17,222 nucleotides of DNA from NCBI GenBank assembly GCA_036351055.1, contig JAZBOH010000131.1, positions 1 to 17,222 on the forward strand. The letters run 5' to 3'. Positions 1 through 7,807 of the stretch are shown here, piece by piece. The stretch comes from JABDPF01 sp036351055. Lineage in GTDB: Bacteria > Pseudomonadota > Gammaproteobacteria > Xanthomonadales > SZUA-36. Numbering within the stretch: the stretch's first letter is position 1; the number at the start of each line of letters is the position of its first letter. Below the pieces are notes generated by a model that saw nothing but the letters and a program-made list of their open reading frames with translations, did no database searches and was not told the DNA's origin. The translations under genes were made by a program, and so were the position numbers.

Positions 1-347
1 CCGTCGAGCCAGTTGTAACCGGAAACGAAGTTGCCCCCGGGGTAGCGCATGAGGGGCACATCCATTTGTTTTACTTCTTCGATTACGTCGGTGCGGAAGC
101 CGTGTTTGTCAGCGAAAGGAGAGTCCGGCTGGTAAACACCGGTGTATATCGCTCGGCCAAGGTGTTCAAGGAAGGCTCCGAGCAGGCGCCGGTCGAGGTC
201 GGAGCGGTATCGTGCCTTGTTGATCACGGCCCGTGCAGGTCCGTTGGTGCGGGCGAAACCGAGTGCGGGAAGCCAGGTTCCCGCAATCAATGCACTGCCC
301 GCCACACCCAGTTGGCCCAGGAATTCACGTCGATTCGAAGCGTTCAT
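1..347 (-). CDS. GH51 alpha-L-arabinofuranosidase, N-terminal part, Tat-exported
   Basis: The reading frame runs off the left edge; only the first 115 codons are present, of roughly 500 or more expected for the family. GH51 enzymes release terminal arabinofuranosyl residues from hemicelluloses and pectins. The N-terminus has a twin-arginine signal (NRREFLGQLG, Arg6-Arg7) followed by a hydrophobic stretch, so export in folded form to the periplasm is likely. The segments FLEHLGRAIYTGVY (about 59-72) and RYPGGNFVSGYNW (about 101-113) are typical of the GH51 barrel start. The catalytic glutamates lie beyond the window. The ATG at 347 is chosen because AGGGAG sits about 8 nt upstream and the Tat motif follows at once. 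It may once have belonged to a polysaccharide-degrading locus together with the sulfatase remnant at 664-836 (inference). Confidence 0.85.
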   Translation of the reverse strand, partial: MNASNRREFLGQLGVAGSALIAGTWLPALGFARTNGPARAVINKARYRSDLDRRLLGAFLEHLGRAIYTGVYQPDSPFADKHGFRTDVIEEVKQMDVPLMRYPGGNFVSGYNWLD

Positions 348-445
348 CAGATGACTCCCTCACTGTAAATGATAGCGGTAACATCCCGGTTGATTGTAAT
401 GCCTTCGGACAACGCCCGTCGACCGTTCTACCCCGAAATTTTCAA

Positions 446-612
446 AAAGGTACCGGATACATTTTCTCTCCCAAGAGAGCCTCTCAATAAAAGGTACCGG
501 ATACATTTAATTTGGGATTTGCACGTCATTACAAGGGTTTGTGTTCACTTTTAGTCTAATAATGGATCCGGTACCTATTTTGGTTTTTTGGAAAAATGTA
601 TCCGGCCCCATT
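446..612. repeat. REP-family-1 cluster: four half-sites, order + + - -
   Basis: Four copies of the core repeat lie in the 5' intergenic region of the arabinofuranosidase gene. Two are in the GGTACCGGATACATTT orientation (446-465 and 489-508) and two in the opposite orientation (about 560-580, degenerate, and 592-612 with the GGCCCC variant). Unlike the clusters further right, neighbouring copies do not form tight hairpins. Instead the pairs face each other across about 50 nt, so one long nested foldback is possible. The half-site at 560-580 carries changes in the GTATCC part and looks decayed. Confidence 0.8.
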
Positions 613-625
613 ATTTTTTTGAAGA

Positions 626-655
626 AAGAAAAACGCCCGCGGGTGGGCGGGCGTT
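626..655 (-). terminator. Intrinsic terminator for minus-strand transcripts
   Basis: A 9-bp GC-rich stem (632-640 pairing with 647-655, AACGCCCGC / GCGGGCGTT) with a 6-nt loop is followed, on the minus strand, by a T-rich tail read from the A-rich bases 622-634. It would end transcripts from the gene at 853-1530, and probably served the degraded sulfatase gene just upstream of it. It points away from any plus-strand gene. Confidence 0.7.
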
Positions 656-663
656 CTGGTTTG

Positions 664-836
664 TTGCGATTGGTTACCGGTGCTAATTTCTCACCCGCAC
701 TTTTTGCTATTGCTTCTACTACCCGGTCGAGGTTGAGGCTGCCGGGTTTCTGGCGTGGCGGGAATTCGCGAAAAATCTGCAGCCATCGGCCCGGTCAGGT
801 ACCAGCGTGCGCGTTGCCGTGAATGGCTCGAGCCAC
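664..836 (-). pseudogene. Remnant of a sulfatase C-terminus, frameshifted
   Basis: On the minus strand one frame (about 836-785) reads WLEPFTATRTLVPDRADG. After a one-base shift near 783 the next frame reads LQIFREFPPRQKPGSLNL followed by DRVVEAIAKSAGEKLAPV. The block F-x-E-F-P-P-R-Q-K-P-G-S, preceded by a V-P-x-x segment, resembles the extreme C-terminus of arylsulfatase-type proteins (recalled from family knowledge, no search done). There is no upstream sulfatase body: the intact gene at 853-1530 begins 17 nt away. No stop closes the second frame before the terminator at 626-655. I read it as the tail left after deletion of a sulfatase gene. A chance match is possible, but the motif is specific. 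Confidence 0.5.
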
Positions 837-852
837 TCATCAGTAATCCCGC

Positions 853-1530
853 TTATTGCTTCGCTTCGTTCAGAGCGTCGAGCAGGATATTGGCCCAGCC
901 TTTAAGGATACGGTCGGCAGCCGCTGCATTGGTTGCCCGGTTGGCCCAGGTGTAATAGTTGTTGTTTCGGCCGTCGTATCGCTTGTCCAGGGCCTTGGCC
1001 ATGAGGTCCCCGGTTTGGGAGTCGTAGAGTTCGATGTAAAGGGTCATATCTCCTGCAGAATCGGTATAGGTCCGGTTCATTCCAGTTGTACTCAGGTCCG
1101 GCGCATTGGGATTGAGGTCGACAATTGCGGGGCGGATCAACAGAACGTCATCGCCCGTTTCATCAACAACCGGGTAGCCGCCTTCTTCGAGCACCTTGGT
1201 GAACACGGTACGAAACTCTTCAGACATACGGGTTTTTATTCGTTCCATGTCCTTGTTGGAGACGCGCCCCGGCAGTCCCGAGCCCCTGCTCTGGTTTCGT
1301 TCCCAGTTCTTCTTGAATGAAACAAAGGCGTCGAGCAGCTTCACCCGCGTGTAAGGCACCAGGTCAGCACCCGGTTCGACATAAACGATCGCCAGCTTGG
1401 AGTCAGGCACCAGGTGTAAACCGTCTTCGGTGATTTGTGGAAGCGGCGGGGCTTTCTTGGCAAAGACGGTGCCTGCACTCATCAGGATCAGTGTCAAAAA
1501 GCCCAGGATGAGGGTTTTCAGATGTTTCAT
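853..1530 (-). CDS. Exported protein of unknown function, DUF3313-like
   Basis: This 225-residue protein begins with a clear Sec signal peptide (MKHLKTLILGFLTLILMSAG, cleavage likely after VFA at about 24). There is no lipobox cysteine, so it is probably soluble periplasmic. The pattern of an early 'LVPDSKLAIVYVEPGADL' block, a 'YTRVKLLDAFVSFKKNW' block, and a later 'MTLYIELYDSQTGDLMAKA' block resembles DUF3313 proteins, which have no assigned activity; this family call is tentative. The ATG at 1530 is preferred over one 24 nt upstream because GGAGA precedes it by 6 nt and the signal peptide starts there. It stands alone on the minus strand, between the RAYT gene and the sulfatase remnant. 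Confidence 0.75.
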   Translation of the reverse strand: MKHLKTLILGFLTLILMSAGTVFAKKAPPLPQITEDGLHLVPDSKLAIVYVEPGADLVPYTRVKLLDAFVSFKKNWERNQSRGSGLPGRVSNKDMERIKTRMSEEFRTVFTKVLEEGGYPVVDETGDDVLLIRPAIVDLNPNAPDLSTTGMNRTYTDSAGDMTLYIELYDSQTGDLMAKALDKRYDGRNNNYYTWANRATNAAAADRILKGWANILLDALNEAKQ

Positions 1531-1634
1531 GAGCGGTCTCCGGTAAAAACACATGGTTGGCTACAGTCTAACCTCTGCTGCAACAAAAGGCTGCGCAACA
1601 AGCAATGGTGCCGCCAAAGTATGGGGCCAATACA

Positions 1635-1682
1635 TGGGGCCGGATACATTTTTCTACTCAAAAATGTATCCGGTACCTTTTT
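1635..1682. repeat. REP-family-1 single hairpin at the 3' end of the RAYT gene
   Basis: A + half-site (1635-1653, GGGGCC type) and a - half-site (1660-1682, GGTACC type) form an 18-bp stem around a 6-nt loop (CTACTC). There is one G:A mismatch and one G:T wobble where GGGG meets GGTA. A decayed partial copy (ATGGGGCCAATACATG) lies just left, at 1620-1635. The right edge overlaps the TAA of the transposase gene. Confidence 0.85.
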
Positions 1683-2376
1683 ATTCAAGGGGATTTTGTA
1701 CCGGTCTGCCTCTTTTTCCGGTTCCGAGCTTGATACCCAGGGTGCCCTCAATTTGTTCCATAAAACGTTCGTTTCCGGTAGGCAGTCCCTTCCTTAGCCC
1801 AAAACGGATTTGAGCCAAGAGATCGTTTGGTAAAACCGTATCGAATAATCTGAGGTACGAATGTCGGCGTCTGAGATCGTTTGCGCCAAGCGCCAGCCAG
1901 GTTTGATGGGGTGTGATCATTGCATTTGCATGCCCCAGGCCATTGGCGCTGAAACTGGACCAGGGATGGTCGGCCGGATGTTTGACCATTTGGGCACGGA
2001 CCGGATTTAGCTCGATATACCGGTAACAGGCCAGCATGTATCGGTCGGAATCGATCAACGATGACTTGAAACGACCTTCCCACAAGGTTCCGGTCCGTTC
2101 ATGACGCTTGTTGAACCGCAATACATAGTCACGTCCCAGGTCCCGGATCATCAAGGACACGCCATCGACGATGTCTGGGGTAAGAAGCAGGTGAACGTGG
2201 TTGCCCATGAGTACATAGGCGTGAAGCCTGCAGTAGTGTTTCTGGCAGGAGCGCTTGAGCAGTTCCAGGTATAGACGGTAGTCCAGGCTGTCAGCAAAAC
2301 AGGGTTGTCGATTGTTTCCCCTTTGTGTGACGTGTTGAGGCATGCCCGGGATATTGAGACGCTTGGGCCGTGGCAT
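1681..2376 (-). CDS. REP-associated tyrosine transposase (RAYT, Y1/HUH family)
   Basis: RAYTs are single-copy relatives of IS200/IS605 transposases that act on the hairpins of REP sequences; they are single-strand endonucleases using an HUH metal site and a tyrosine. This 231-residue protein shows the start PRPKRLNIPGMPQHVTQRGN, the HUH motif NHVHLLL (His60-Val61-His62), the block FNKRHERTGTLWEGRF (about 88-103), and the helix DRYMLACYRYIELNPVRA (about 111-128), whose tyrosines include the probable nucleophile. The tail ends in KRGRP, usual for this group. The ATG at 2376 is preferred to that at 2406 because GGAG lies 6 nt upstream and the family N-terminus starts there. No terminal inverted repeats or target duplications of an insertion sequence are seen. 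Repeat copies flank both ends, so it is likely the enzyme that spread the repeats found here. Confidence 0.9.
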   Translation of the reverse strand: MPRPKRLNIPGMPQHVTQRGNNRQPCFADSLDYRLYLELLKRSCQKHYCRLHAYVLMGNHVHLLLTPDIVDGVSLMIRDLGRDYVLRFNKRHERTGTLWEGRFKSSLIDSDRYMLACYRYIELNPVRAQMVKHPADHPWSSFSANGLGHANAMITPHQTWLALGANDLRRRHSYLRLFDTVLPNDLLAQIRFGLRKGLPTGNERFMEQIEGTLGIKLGTGKRGRPVQNPLE

Positions 2377-2459
2377 TTTCTTCTCCGGCAGTTGGGTGGT
2401 TCTCATTTTCCCAGTGCGACAGTTTCCCGAATATGGGTGAAAGGGAAGGAGCGCGTAGG

Positions 2460-2520
2460 AAAATGTATCCGGCCCCTTTTTTTGCTTGGTTTTGCGAAAA
2501 AATGTATCCGGCCCCTTTTT
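2460..2520 (-). repeat. REP-family-1: two direct half-sites upstream of the RAYT gene
   Basis: Two copies of AAATGTATCCGGCCCC followed by T-runs lie at 2460-2480 and 2497-2520, in the same orientation, about 85 nt upstream of the RAYT start codon. They are also about 50 nt before the S9 peptidase start on the other strand, so they sit inside the divergent promoter region of both genes. They are direct rather than inverted, so no hairpin forms between them. Confidence 0.85.
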
Positions 2521-2571
2521 CTTGTCGGGTAAAGAAACTACCCTTGTGCAAACCCTTCAAAGGAATACCCC

Positions 2572-4656
2572 ATGCGACAGATTTCGGCGTTTCTTGCTTT
2601 CGTGATTTTCAGTGTCCTGGCCCCATTTGCTGCAGCTGACGACCTTCGGCCCATCACCCATGAAGACGTGTGGACGATGTACCGGGTGGGTACGCCCGTG
2701 GTGGGGCCCAAAGGCCAGTTGGCCGTGGTCAGCGTGATGGAGCCCTCTTACGAAGAGGACGCGGACGTCAGTGATCTGTGGCTGGTCCGGGTCGATGGCA
2801 AAGCGGTCCCCAGGCGCCTGACCAGCACGAAAGAAAGTGAAGGTGGGGTGGCCTGGCGGCCGGATGGCGGGGCAATCGCATTCACGGCCAAGCGCGGCGA
2901 TGACGAAGCCAGCCAGGTTTATGTTCTGGACATGGTGGGCCCCGGCGAAGCGGTGCGCATGACAAACCTGTCAACTAGCGCCAGCAGCCCCGTGTGGAGT
3001 CCGGATGGGAAGAAGATCGCTTTCTCAAGCCGTGTCTATCCCGGCGCGTTGGACGATGCGGCCAACAAGGAAGAGAAAGAAGCCCGCGACGATCGTAAAT
3101 ACGATGTGTCAGCCTACGACATTTTTCCCATCCGTCAGTGGGACCACTGGCGGGACGACCGGCAAACCCACCTGTTCGTGCAGGAAGCGGTTGCCGGCGC
3201 TATCGCGAAAGACCTGTTCGCGGGCAGCAAGCTGGTGACGGAGACCGGTTTTTCCGGCACGCCCACGCGTTCGGGCAGCAGCCTGAAGCCGGCGTGGACG
3301 CCCGATGGAAAGAGCCTGGTTTTCAATGCCACCACCAACCTGCACGAAGCCGCCCACGCCCGCGTGCGTTACCACCTCTACAGCGTGTCGGCGGAGGGCG
3401 GTGAGCCAGAGCAGTTGACCAGCAGTATGGAGTGGAGTTGCACAGGTCCGACGTTTTCACCGAGCGGCAAGCAGCTCTATTGTAAAATCGGCCCGGAAAA
3501 TGAAGAAGTCTACAACCTCGATGGCATTGGCCGTTTTGATTGGAATGGCAAGAGCGAACTGGGTGAGCCACAGCTTGTAACCGACGGGTTCGATCGCTCG
3601 GTCAGCCAGTTTGAAATCAGCGACAACAGCCGTACTCTTTACCTGCTGGCGGCAGATGCCGGTCGTACCCGAATTTACTCCCTGCCGGCAAAAGGCGGAA
3701 AGGTTAAAGCACTCAACCCGGACAGCCGTGGTGTTTACGCCGGTATCCAGGTGGCTGGGTCGCATCTGGTTGCGCGTTGGGAAAGTTCTGCCATACCGGC
3801 TGAAATCGTACGCCTGGATCGCCGCGGTGGCCAGGAGCCGTTAAGCCAGTTCAACGCAGGCCGGCTGGACGGGGTGGATAACCCGGCATTCCGCGAGTTC
3901 TGGTTCGAAAGCAGCAAGGGCCGCCGGATTCACAGCTGGCTGGCCCTGCCCCCGGGCTTTGACGAAACAAAGAGGTACCCCCTGGTGCTGCAGATTCACG
4001 GCGGGCCGTTCAGTTCGTCCATGGATTCCGGTCACGTACGCTGGAGCGCGGCCCTGCTGGCATCTCCCGGTTACGTGGTATTGATGACCGACTACACCGG
4101 TTCAGTAGGTTACGGCGAGCAGTTTTCCAGGAACATCGGTGGCGACCCGCTGAAAACCCCCGGCGAAGAGTTGCTTGAAGCAGCGGATGCGGCCATCGAA
4201 CAATTTCCGTTTATCGACGGCAGCCGGCAGGCGGCGACTGGCGCCAGCTACGGTGGCCACCTGGTCAACTGGTTGCAGGGCACCACATCGCATTTCAAGG
4301 CGTTGGTTGGCCATGCAGGCCTGGTCGACCTGGAAGGTCAGTACTCATCGAGCGATACGATTTATGGTCGTGAGATCATGAACGGTGGCCCGCCCTGGGG
4401 TGACAGCCCGGTATGGCGCGAGCAGAGCCCGGCCACCTATGCAGACCAGTTCTCCACCCCGATCCTGCTCACCATCGGCGAAAAAGACTTCCGCGTACCC
4501 ATCAACCAGACTATAGCCGCCTGGAGCTACGTGCAGCGCAAGCAAGTCCCGGGTCGGCTCCTGGTCTTCCACGACGCCAACCACTGGATCATGAAAGGAG
4601 AAGAAGCCAGATATTTCTGGCAAGAGGTCCACGCCTGGCTGGCCAAGCACCTGTAA
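2572..4656 (+). CDS. Exported S9-family serine peptidase (prolyl oligopeptidase / acylaminoacyl peptidase type)
   Basis: This 694-residue enzyme would cleave short peptides in the periplasm. A Sec signal peptide (MRQISAFLAFVIFSVLAPFA, cut after about residue 22) is followed by a beta-propeller with recurring x-W-S-P-D-G-K-K-I-A-F blocks (for example SPVWSPDGKKIAFSS, KPAWTPDGKSLVF, GPTFSPSGKQLYC). The C-terminal alpha/beta-hydrolase domain has HGGP (oxyanion region), the nucleophile in GASYGG (Ser559), the acid in GEKDFRVP (Asp639) and the base in ANHWI (His671), so the triad is complete. AAGGA lies 6-7 nt upstream of the ATG. The length is normal for S9 proteins. It is a single-gene unit ending in the repeat unit at 4669-4796. 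The exact subfamily (S9C versus other S9) is uncertain. Confidence 0.93.
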   Translation: MRQISAFLAFVIFSVLAPFAAADDLRPITHEDVWTMYRVGTPVVGPKGQLAVVSVMEPSYEEDADVSDLWLVRVDGKAVPRRLTSTKESEGGVAWRPDGGAIAFTAKRGDDEASQVYVLDMVGPGEAVRMTNLSTSASSPVWSPDGKKIAFSSRVYPGALDDAANKEEKEARDDRKYDVSAYDIFPIRQWDHWRDDRQTHLFVQEAVAGAIAKDLFAGSKLVTETGFSGTPTRSGSSLKPAWTPDGKSLVFNATTNLHEAAHARVRYHLYSVSAEGGEPEQLTSSMEWSCTGPTFSPSGKQLYCKIGPENEEVYNLDGIGRFDWNGKSELGEPQLVTDGFDRSVSQFEISDNSRTLYLLAADAGRTRIYSLPAKGGKVKALNPDSRGVYAGIQVAGSHLVARWESSAIPAEIVRLDRRGGQEPLSQFNAGRLDGVDNPAFREFWFESSKGRRIHSWLALPPGFDETKRYPLVLQIHGGPFSSSMDSGHVRWSAALLASPGYVVLMTDYTGSVGYGEQFSRNIGGDPLKTPGEELLEAADAAIEQFPFIDGSRQAATGASYGGHLVNWLQGTTSHFKALVGHAGLVDLEGQYSSSDTIYGREIMNGGPPWGDSPVWREQSPATYADQFSTPILLTIGEKDFRVPINQTIAAWSYVQRKQVPGRLLVFHDANHWIMKGEEARYFWQEVHAWLAKHL

Positions 4657-4668
4657 AACCAAGAACCA

Positions 4669-4796
4669 AAAAAGGGGCCGGATACATTTTTTCCATTTAA
4701 ATGTATCCGGCCCCATAACTTAAACCGCATGGTGGCGCCATTTAGATAAAGGGGCCGGATACAATTATTGCAATTAAATGTATCCGGCCCCTTTTT
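4669..4796. repeat. Composite REP-family-1 unit 1 (two hairpins plus spacer)
   Basis: Hairpin one is formed by 4669-4692 and 4696-4716, hairpin two by 4748-4767 and 4771-4796, with a spacer of about 31 nt (4717-4747). All four half-sites are of the GGGGCC type. The second hairpin has lost a T (ATACAATT), giving a bulge. The unit fills the space between two converging genes, the S9 peptidase (stop 12 nt left) and the M16 peptidase (stop 11 nt right). No other terminator is visible, so it may end both transcripts or protect their 3' ends. Confidence 0.9.
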
Positions 4797-4807
4797 CTTG
4801 GCCTTTC

Positions 4808-7558
4808 TTACTCGATGATGTTGCCGTCGGTGTCCATGATCCGGACTTCGCCGAGGCCGAGTTCGCGTAGCTGGGGTTCGATCTGGGTTCGGTCGCCTAC
4901 GATCAGCCAGGTGAGCTTCTCAGGGTGCATGACTTCTTCGGCGGCGCCCTGGATGCCCTCCAGGTTGACGTCCTCGTACTGGCCCTTCAATGAACTGACG
5001 TATTCGTCCGGGCGGCCGAAACGGTCGTTGCTGAGCAGGGCGCCCATTACCGAGTTGGCGGTTTCGTACTGGCCCGGCAGGCTGTTGACGCTGTTGCGTA
5101 CGCTCTTGTTCAGCTCGTCCTGCGTCGCGGGCCTGGTGCCGAGAAACTCGTCGAATTCACGTGTCAGTTCCTTGATCGAATCCGTCGTCTTGTCGGTCTG
5201 CACCGGGGCGTAAACCATCAACGGGCGCTGCCCGCGGGCATCGGACATAAAGGTGTAGGCACCGTAGGCCCAGCCCTTGTCCTCGCGCAGGTTCATGTTG
5301 ACACGCGCGGTGAAGGAACCGCCGATCACGTCGTTCATGGTGGTGATGTCGATGTTGTTTTCAACACCCGTCGGCGGAGCGACATGGCCCGCCAGGATCA
5401 GCGACTGCGGTGCGCCTGGCTTGTCGATGATATACACCTTGGCCTCATCGGCCAGGGCCACTTCGGCCAGGTTCTTCTGCGGCACCGCCTTGCGGTTTTC
5501 CTTCCACTTGCCAAAACGCTTGTTCAGCAGCGGCAGGATTTCATCCATGCTGGTATCGCCCACCACGAACAGGGTTCCATTACTCGGCCGAATCCAGGTC
5601 TGGTGCCAGTCGACCAGGTCGTCGCGGTCCAGGGAGGCAATCGATTCCTCGGTGCCGGACCCGGTGAAGGGGATGCCATAAGCGTGGTCATCACCGTAAA
5701 GCAGCGGCGGCAGGTTGCGCAGGGCCAGCTGAACCGGCTGGTTTTTCTCCTGCTGGATGCTGGCCAGCCAACGCTTGCGCAGACGCTCGATTTCCTCGTT
5801 CTGGAAGGCGGGTTCACGCACGATTTCAGTGTAAAGGTCCAGCGAAGGTTCGAGGTTGGTTTTCAACGCAGACAGGGTCGCGGTGGACATGTCCATGTTC
5901 GAACCGGTGCTGATATTGGCACCCAGGCGCTCGGCCTCGGCCGAAATCTCCAGCGCGGACTTCGACTTGGTGCCTTCATCCATCATGGCCAATGCGAAGC
6001 TGGCGGTGCCGAGTTTACCGAACTGGTCGGAGGCATAACCCGCATCGAACTGCAAGGTTAGGTTGACCACGGGTACTGCATGGCGCTCGGCCAGCACGAC
6101 CTTGAGGCCGTTATCCAGTTCGGCACGCTGTACCTCGGGAAAACTGAGGTCTGGCATGTCGCCAACCGGTGGCAGTCCGGCGCTGCGATCGACATCACTG
6201 GTCACGACCTTGTGTTCGCCAAAGGGCAGCACTTCAAGCTGGAAACGGCCCTTGCTCAGCCACTCGGCGGCAACGGTGCGAACATCTTCAGGAGAAGCAT
6301 CGTTCATCCAGCCCAGCTTGGTCAGGAAAAAGCCCGGGTCATCGGCGTAGAGTTCGCCCTTGGCCAGGGTGACTGCCTTGCCGCTAAAACCACCAATCTG
6401 CTCCAGTCCGCGTACGGTAGAAGCGTTGATCTTGGTCTGGGTGCGCTCCAGTTCCTCTTCGGTCGGGCCTTCCGCGATGAAGCGTTCCAACTCGCGGTTA
6501 ATGATGGCGTTGACCTGCTCGAGCGACGCGTCCGGCTGCAGCGTGACATCGACGTTGAACATGCTGGCCAGTTCGTGCGTCTCGACGGAAACGGAGACGT
6601 TCACGGCCAGCGGATTCTTGTAGACCAGTTCCTGGTAAAGCCGCGAATTCTTGCCGCTGCCCAGCACGCTGGCGGCCAACTGCAACATCGCGCCATCTTT
6701 CGTGACGCGGCCCGGCACGGCCCAGTAGTGGTAGACGCGTGCTTGCGGCACCCGGTCGTACATGACTTCGTAGGAGTCGGACAGGCGCAGCGGCACGTTG
6801 GCCTTGGGCTGAACCACCGGCGGGCCTGACTCGATGTCGCCAAAGTACTTCAGGGTCAGGGCCCTGGCCTGGTCCAAGGTGATGTTGCCGGCCAGCACCA
6901 GTACGGTGTTGGCGGCGCCGTAGTAGTCCTTGAACCACTGGTGCACCGTTTCCAGGTCAGCCGCGTTGAGGTCTTCCATCGAGCCGATGGTGCTGTGACG
7001 GTAGGGATGGCCGACAGGGAACAGGCCTTCCAGTATGCGGTATTCGGTTTTTCCATAGGGCTGGTTGTCGCCCTGGCGTTTTTCGTTCTGAACCACGCCA
7101 CGCTGGTTGTCCAGTTTCTCCTGGGTGACCGCGCCGAGCAGGTGGCCCATGCGGTCGGACTCCATCCACAGGGCCATGTCCAGCGCCGGGGTTGGTACCG
7201 TTTCGAAGTAATTGGTGCGGTCGAACCAGGTGGTGCCGTTCATGCCCGTGGCGCCAACTTGTTCGAAGGGCTCGAAGTACTCGCCGTCGTAGTTCTCCGA
7301 CCCGTTGAACATGAGGTGTTCAAACAGGTGGGCAAAACCGGTTTTGCCTTGCGGTTCGTTCTTGGAACCCACGTGGTACCAGATACTGACCGCCACGATC
7401 GGCGCCTTGTGGTCCTCGTGCACGACCACGGTCAGGCCATTGTCGAGGGTGAATTTATCGTATTCGATATTGATTTCCGGCATCTCCGCCGCAAACACGG
7501 GGCCGGTGACTAACAGTGAAGCGGCCAGCAGCAGGCCGGGGGAGATAAATCGTTTCAC
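4808..7558 (-). CDS. Exported M16-family zinc metallopeptidase, two-domain
   Basis: The product has 916 residues with a Sec signal peptide (VKRFISPGLLLAASLLVTGP, cleavage near VFA-AE at 23). The inverted zinc motif HLFEH (His77, Glu80, His81) and the distal ligand in GVVQNEK (Glu159) show an active N-terminal domain. The second half (about 500-900) repeats the fold without HxxEH, as usual in this family. Such enzymes degrade peptides in the periplasm. I chose the GTG at 7558 because CAGGAG lies 7 nt upstream and the signal peptide starts exactly there. The open frame continues 63 codons further upstream but passes through repeat sequence and is not credible. It is divergent from the SulP gene and convergent with the S9 gene. 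Confidence 0.93.
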   Translation of the reverse strand: MKRFISPGLLLAASLLVTGPVFAAEMPEINIEYDKFTLDNGLTVVVHEDHKAPIVAVSIWYHVGSKNEPQGKTGFAHLFEHLMFNGSENYDGEYFEPFEQVGATGMNGTTWFDRTNYFETVPTPALDMALWMESDRMGHLLGAVTQEKLDNQRGVVQNEKRQGDNQPYGKTEYRILEGLFPVGHPYRHSTIGSMEDLNAADLETVHQWFKDYYGAANTVLVLAGNITLDQARALTLKYFGDIESGPPVVQPKANVPLRLSDSYEVMYDRVPQARVYHYWAVPGRVTKDGAMLQLAASVLGSGKNSRLYQELVYKNPLAVNVSVSVETHELASMFNVDVTLQPDASLEQVNAIINRELERFIAEGPTEEELERTQTKINASTVRGLEQIGGFSGKAVTLAKGELYADDPGFFLTKLGWMNDASPEDVRTVAAEWLSKGRFQLEVLPFGEHKVVTSDVDRSAGLPPVGDMPDLSFPEVQRAELDNGLKVVLAERHAVPVVNLTLQFDAGYASDQFGKLGTASFALAMMDEGTKSKSALEISAEAERLGANISTGSNMDMSTATLSALKTNLEPSLDLYTEIVREPAFQNEEIERLRKRWLASIQQEKNQPVQLALRNLPPLLYGDDHAYGIPFTGSGTEESIASLDRDDLVDWHQTWIRPSNGTLFVVGDTSMDEILPLLNKRFGKWKENRKAVPQKNLAEVALADEAKVYIIDKPGAPQSLILAGHVAPPTGVENNIDITTMNDVIGGSFTARVNMNLREDKGWAYGAYTFMSDARGQRPLMVYAPVQTDKTTDSIKELTREFDEFLGTRPATQDELNKSVRNSVNSLPGQYETANSVMGALLSNDRFGRPDEYVSSLKGQYEDVNLEGIQGAAEEVMHPEKLTWLIVGDRTQIEPQLRELGLGEVRIMDTDGNIIE

Positions 7559-7653
7559 TGGGGTGCTCCTGTATGAGTGCTTTGAATGGGTACGAGCCAA
7601 GTATGCTGCACCATAGATTAAAGGAGCGTGAGCGTCAAAAGTCATGCTTCGAG

Positions 7654-7780
7654 AAAGGGGCCGGATACATTTTTCAACGTTAAATGTATCCGGTACCATT
7701 ATGTAAACCCAACAACGACGCCATTTATATAAAGGGGCCGGATACATTTTTGGGGATTTAATGTATCCGGCCCCATTTTT
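7654..7780. repeat. Composite REP-family-1 unit 2 (two hairpins plus spacer)
   Basis: Hairpins are formed by 7654-7674 with 7679-7700 (GGGGCC paired with a GGTACC variant) and by 7731-7751 with 7757-7780 (both GGGGCC type). The spacer, 7701-7730, shares AAAC, GCCATTTA and ATAAAGGGG with unit 1. This unit lies in the divergent upstream region of the M16 and SulP genes; its right edge is 27 nt from the preferred SulP start. Confidence 0.9.
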
Positions 7781-7807
7781 TGTGTGGATGTCCTACCATG
7801 GGGGGAT

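Noticed and set aside
1681..2376. Transposase gene as part of an ordinary insertion sequence
   Set aside because: No terminal inverted repeats, target duplication or accessory gene; flanking REP copies and the protein type fit a RAYT instead.
7559..7747. 63-codon upstream extension of the M16 peptidase frame
   Set aside because: It reads through the repeat unit and lacks a ribosome site; the GTG at 7558 has a good one and begins a signal peptide.
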